From assembly GCA_030674155.1 (NCBI GenBank), contig CM060329.1, forward strand, positions 28,447,338 to 28,482,337: a stretch of 35,000 nucleotides of DNA, read 5' to 3'. The stretch is from Stramonita haemastoma. Lineage: Eukaryota > Mollusca > Gastropoda > Neogastropoda > Muricidae. Positions 31,842 to 35,000 of the stretch are shown one piece after another. The position numbers and the translations under genes were made by a program. Below the pieces are notes generated by a model. The model ran no database searches. It had not been told where the DNA came from and saw nothing but the letters and a program-made list of their open reading frames with translations. How positions within the stretch are numbered: the stretch's first letter is position 1; the number at the start of each line of letters is the position of its first letter.

Positions 31842-32645
31842 CATTAGTTAACTGAACAGTGGTACTAAAACAGACATTAATTAACTGAACAGTAGTACTA
31901 AAACAGACATTAATTAACAGTAGTACCAAAACAGACATTAATTAACTGAACAGTAGTACTAAAACAGACATTAATTAACTGAACAGTAGTACTAAAACAG
32001 ACATTAACTAAGTGAACAGTAGTACTAAAACAGACATTAACTAACTGAACAGTAGTACTAAAACAGACATTAATTAACTGAACAGTAGTACTAAAACAGA
32101 CATTAATGAACTGAACAGTAGTACTAAAACAGACATTAATGAACTGAACAGTAGTAGCACTAAACAGACATTAATGAACTGAACAGTAGTAGCCTAAAAC
32201 AGACATTAATTAACTGAACGTAGTAGTACTAAAACAGACATTAATTAACTGAACAGTAGTACTAAAACAGACATTAATTAACTGAACAGTAGTACTAAAA
32301 CAGACATTAATTAACTGAACAGTAGTAGCACTAAAACAGACATTAATTAACTGAACAGTAGTAGCACTAAACAGAATTAATTAACTGAACAGTAGTACTA
32401 AAACAGACATTAATTAACTGAACAGTTGTAGTACTAAAACAGACATTAATTAACTGAACAGTAGTACTAAAACACGACATTAATTAACTGAACAGTAGTA
32501 GCACTAAAACAGACATTAATTAACTGAACAGAAGTACTAAAACAGAATTAATTAACTGAACAGTAGTACTAAAACAGACATTAATTAACTGAACAGAAGT
32601 ACTAAAACAGACATTAACTAAGTGAACAGTAGTAGCACTAAAACA
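31842..32645. repeat. 33-bp minisatellite, about two dozen copies
   Basis: The unit is ACTAAAACAGACATTAATTA followed by ACTGAACAGTAGT, with variants of 36 bp (an extra AGC/GTA triplet) and shorter deletions. Read on the minus strand, consecutive units encode an in-frame 11-residue repeat (I-N-V-C-F-S-T-T-V-Q-L) over short stretches. It lies directly downstream (minus strand) of the candidate exon at 32660-32715. Confidence 0.96.
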
Positions 32646-32659
32646 CACATGGTTTTTAC

Positions 32660-32715
32660 ACACAAAGGTGATACTCTGCACAGCCTTTCTCAAAAACCAG
32701 TCATCAGGTTTGGCA
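32660..32715 (-). CDS. Candidate internal exon (56 nt) of unidentified gene
   Basis: The acceptor is CTTACGCTTGTTACCTTCCAG (AG at 32717-32716). The candidate donor GTAAAA begins at 32659 and is weak. In phase it reads A-K-P-D-D-W-F-L-R-K-A-V-Q-S-I-T-F-V, and the single trailing T joins TG of the next exon to make Leu. The first codon is split, so further coding exons must lie upstream. None is secure between here and the RXYLT1 exon. A readable minus-strand stretch at about 33107-33164 (S-L-E-N-V-G-V-I-S-H-G-L) is a possible one but has no proper donor. Confidence 0.38.
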
Positions 32716-32866
32716 CTGGAAGGTAACAAGCGTAAGGGAAACAGTCTTTCACACCTGAATCAATATTATATTCTAACTAGTCCTCTGAAACTCTTCTTTT
32801 TTTTCCACCGGTACAGGAATAAACATATACCCTGTGTTTATACACCAGGCCTGAAGGCAGTCTTTG

Positions 32867-32872
32867 TTTATT
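32867..32872 (-). promoter_or_regulatory. Candidate poly(A) signal (AATAAA)
   Basis: Minus-strand AATAAA about 1.17 kb after the RXYLT1 stop codon and the first I noticed there. It would put the RXYLT1 3' end just upstream of the candidate exon at 32660-32715. Confidence 0.35.
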
Positions 32873-32879
32873 AACACGC

Positions 32880-33000
32880 GTGCAAATACACAGACACATA
32901 CACCAGACACAGACAGACAGACACAGACAGACACAGACATAACACACAAACACACTGACTCTCTCTCTCACACACACCACACAAAACACACACCTCACAC

Positions 33001-33033
<33 letters not shown>

Positions 33034-33035
33034 CA

Positions 33036-33098
<63 letters not shown>
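32880..33098. repeat. CA/ACAG microsatellite
   Basis: ACAGACAGACACAG units, then CT and CA repeats with CACC slips, ending in about 50 bp of pure CA. Confidence 0.95.
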
Positions 33099-33100
<2 letters not shown>

Positions 33101-33770
33101 GGAGTGACAGAAGACAAGACCAACAACGGCCTCTTAGTCCATGAGATATAACCCCAACATTCTCCAGGCTGGAATTAATAGTATAATGCTCTGAATTCTT
33201 TCCTTTCAAAGAAAATAAAAAAAACAAAAAACTGTACATCTCCAGCACACACCTATAAATAAAACACACACATGAACAAACATATACACCAATAAAATCA
33301 GGCGGCAGTGTAGCAAAAAATCCTTTGTTTACATCAACAAAACAATATAATCTTCTTTTTTTTGTGGAGCGTGAATTTCTCTACCCTTATCAACAAAATT
33401 ACATTTTACTTCTCATCAGCAACTTTTTTTTTGTTTCTGTATGTCTGGAAATTAAATTTACACATACAATTTCGTTTGCCAACGCAAGAGAACATTTTTC
33501 AGAGATAAATAAAGGCAAAATATTTGTGCATCAAGACCAATACAGCGCGCACACCGAATATTTCAAGGTGTATGGGTGATTTTACTTTTCACAAAAATTT
33601 CTATTTCACTGGTTTCCTGTGAAAGCAAAAATACGTACGAGCCAGAGCAATAGAGATGAACATTAACAGTCTCTTCGATGAAAAACAACCCCAAACCAAC
33701 TGGCGGTTTTGTCTGTGAAACTGATAACAGATCTTACTGAGAGACACACGTGTATCCAACACAAAGAGAT
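33099..33770. other. Non-coding, possible RXYLT1 3' UTR
   Basis: AT-rich sequence on the 3' side of the RXYLT1 stop codon. Short readable frames on both strands at 33099-33164 conflict with each other, so neither is called. Confidence 0.4.
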
Positions 33771-33775
33771 ACAGA

Positions 33776-33780
33776 CACAC

Positions 33781-33849
<69 letters not shown>
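33776..33849. repeat. (CA)n microsatellite
   Basis: About 70 bp of CA repeats with small slips at both ends. Confidence 0.96.
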
Positions 33850-33850
<1 letters not shown>

Positions 33851-34046
33851 ACACACAAAAATCATGTCTTCATTCATTTAAAAGAGATCACTCCACCCCA
33901 CCCATCCCATCCAACCACCCTCCTCCCCCTTCCAAAAAAAAAGGGGAGAAAAGGTTCCCCCATCCCTAAAATTCATAATATCTCTCTTTAAAAAAAAAAA
34001 AAAAATCGCACCAGCCTGCAACTTCCTAGCACCAAGAAAGCCGACA
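33850..34046 (-). other. Start of RXYLT1 3' UTR
   Basis: Sequence immediately after the RXYLT1 stop codon on the minus strand, with a T15-like run (plus-strand A at about 33991-34005) and a purine-rich plus-strand patch. No coding potential. Confidence 0.6.
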
Positions 34047-34461
34047 TTATCTGTTGATGTTGAAAAAGCGGTTTTCTAACACGCGGACCAGGCGGTCCCT
34101 CATGACAGTCTTGAAGGTGTCATACCACTCCACCACCTTCTCCCTCCGCCTCACCTTCTCCTGCAGGCTCAGGCTGTTCTCCTTCTGCAGGAGCTGGGGC
34201 AGCGTCCTCCAGTCCTGGATGAAGATCACCGGAGCCCCCAGCTCTTTCAGCAGCCGCAGCGGGTACAGCTTGGACGACTGGGAGGGTCCGCACTCTCCCG
34301 GGGTCATGACGTCTTCGATCACCGGCACGGAGCCGTAAGCCATGGCCTCGTAGATCCTGTAGCACTCGGTGTTCTGGCCCACAGGGGACAGGGTCAGGTC
34401 GCTCTGCTGCAGCGCCTTCAGGTAGTCTTCCCTGCTTTTGTCCGTCTCTTTGGGCTGCCAC
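34047..34461 (-). CDS. RXYLT1: RXYLT1 (TMEM5) terminal coding exon, ribitol xylosyltransferase
   Basis: RXYLT1 is a Golgi type II membrane enzyme. It adds xylose from UDP-xylose to ribitol-5-phosphate in the core M3 glycan of alpha-dystroglycan, after FKTN and FKRP and before B4GAT1 and LARGE. Only the C-terminal 137 complete codons are here. They begin W-Q-P-K-E-T-D, then S-D-L-T-L-S-P-V-G-Q-N and T-E-C-Y-R-I-Y-E-A-M-A-Y-G. P-V-I-E-D-V-M-T-P-G, G-A-P-V-I-F-I and E-W-Y-D-T-F-K-T-like motifs follow, ending N-I-N-R and TAA (34047-34049). These match, from memory, the C-terminal catalytic portion of vertebrate TMEM5, including the ECYRxYEA and PVxEDVM blocks typical of exostosin-like glycosyltransferases. 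The acceptor CTCTGTCACTGCAG ends at 34462 and one base precedes the Trp codon. The exon is GC-rich compared with its surroundings, as expected of constrained coding sequence. The transmembrane and stem regions lie beyond the window. Confidence 0.93.
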
Positions 34462-34468
34462 CTGCAGT

Positions 34469-34591
<123 letters not shown>

Positions 34592-34667
34592 TAAAGGTTT
34601 TAAGTATGTCTGTTTTTTCCCATTAGACATGCTTTATTCTATTGTTAAATAGTCCTACATAGAGTCT

Positions 34668-34890
34668 GGGCTTTATTCCAGTTCTCGATTAAACCATTGA
34701 CGTTGGGGGCAACAGCAAAGTGAGAGGCTGTATCATCAGTGGCTTTATCCCTGTTCTTGATAAACCATTGACGTTGGGGGCAACAGCAAAGTGAGAGGCT
34801 GTATCATCAGTGGCTTTATCCCTGTTCTTGATTAGACCATTGACGCTGGGGGCAACAGCAAAAGGAGAGGCTGTATGATTAGTGGCTTTC
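34668..34890. repeat. ~72-bp minisatellite, three copies, in RXYLT1 intron
   Basis: Units start near 34681, 34753 and 34824: GTTCTTGATTAAACCATTGACG, then TTGGGGGCAACAGCAAAGTG, then AGAGGCTGTATCATCAGTGG. Small indels separate the copies. Confidence 0.95.
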
Positions 34891-35000
34891 TTTCCCACTC
34901 ATGGAATTCCGCTTTACAGCTTAGTCTTTAGTGATCGACTATAACTCTCTGACTAGGAGGCTTGACTTGCACAGTCCTTACGTGCTGCTGCAACCCTACG

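Noticed and set aside
33099..33164. Readable frames on both strands next to a CA array
   Set aside because: The two strands give equally plausible short peptides and no good donor, so neither can be chosen.

Overview
This is a eukaryotic nuclear window, most likely from a marine invertebrate and by inference a mollusc, perhaps a gastropod. The basis is a spliced gene for a metazoan dystroglycan-glycosylation enzyme, AT-rich non-coding DNA, several tRNA-derived SINE families with intact A and B boxes, and very many microsatellites (CA, GA, ACAG, ATTC, CTT, TAG and long poly-C/poly-G runs). I saw no bacterial-type operons, ribosome binding sites or CRISPR arrays. Most long open frames here are translated microsatellites ([18 protein letters not shown]) and are not genes.

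The one gene recognised with confidence is the terminal coding exon of RXYLT1 (TMEM5, ribitol xylosyltransferase 1) on the minus strand at 34047-34461, with its 3' splice site and part of the preceding intron. At the other end of the window, on the opposite strand, 1944-2115 is a decayed copy of the start of that same exon. It keeps its splice acceptor and phase but has a stop codon and a broken frame, and its 3' half is repeated about 257 bp downstream.

Between these lie weaker splice-bounded coding candidates. Four minus-strand exons (32660-32715, 30354-30470, 29448-29496, 26654-26756) join in matching phase into one readable C-terminal segment of a protein I could not identify. A plus-strand terminal exon (27777-27893) lies inside the last intron of that model. 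A minus-strand last exon (7747-7793), followed by a poly(A) signal at 7556-7561, may end a third gene. These rest on splice signals and open frames only, and any of them could be chance.

Layout: 1-3 kb, microsatellites, the RXYLT1 pseudo-exon and a SINE; 3-12.3 kb, AT-rich DNA with one possible last exon, one SINE and a foldback element; 12.3-16 kb, a GA/ACAG block, an 81-bp higher-order minisatellite and a SINE; 16-24.2 kb, a SINE-rich region with long CA, CTT and TAG arrays and a 57-bp minisatellite; 24.2-33.9 kb, the candidate gene interleaved with SINEs and two further minisatellites (about 66 bp and 33 bp); 34-35 kb, the RXYLT1 exon and an intron holding a GA array and a 72-bp repeat.
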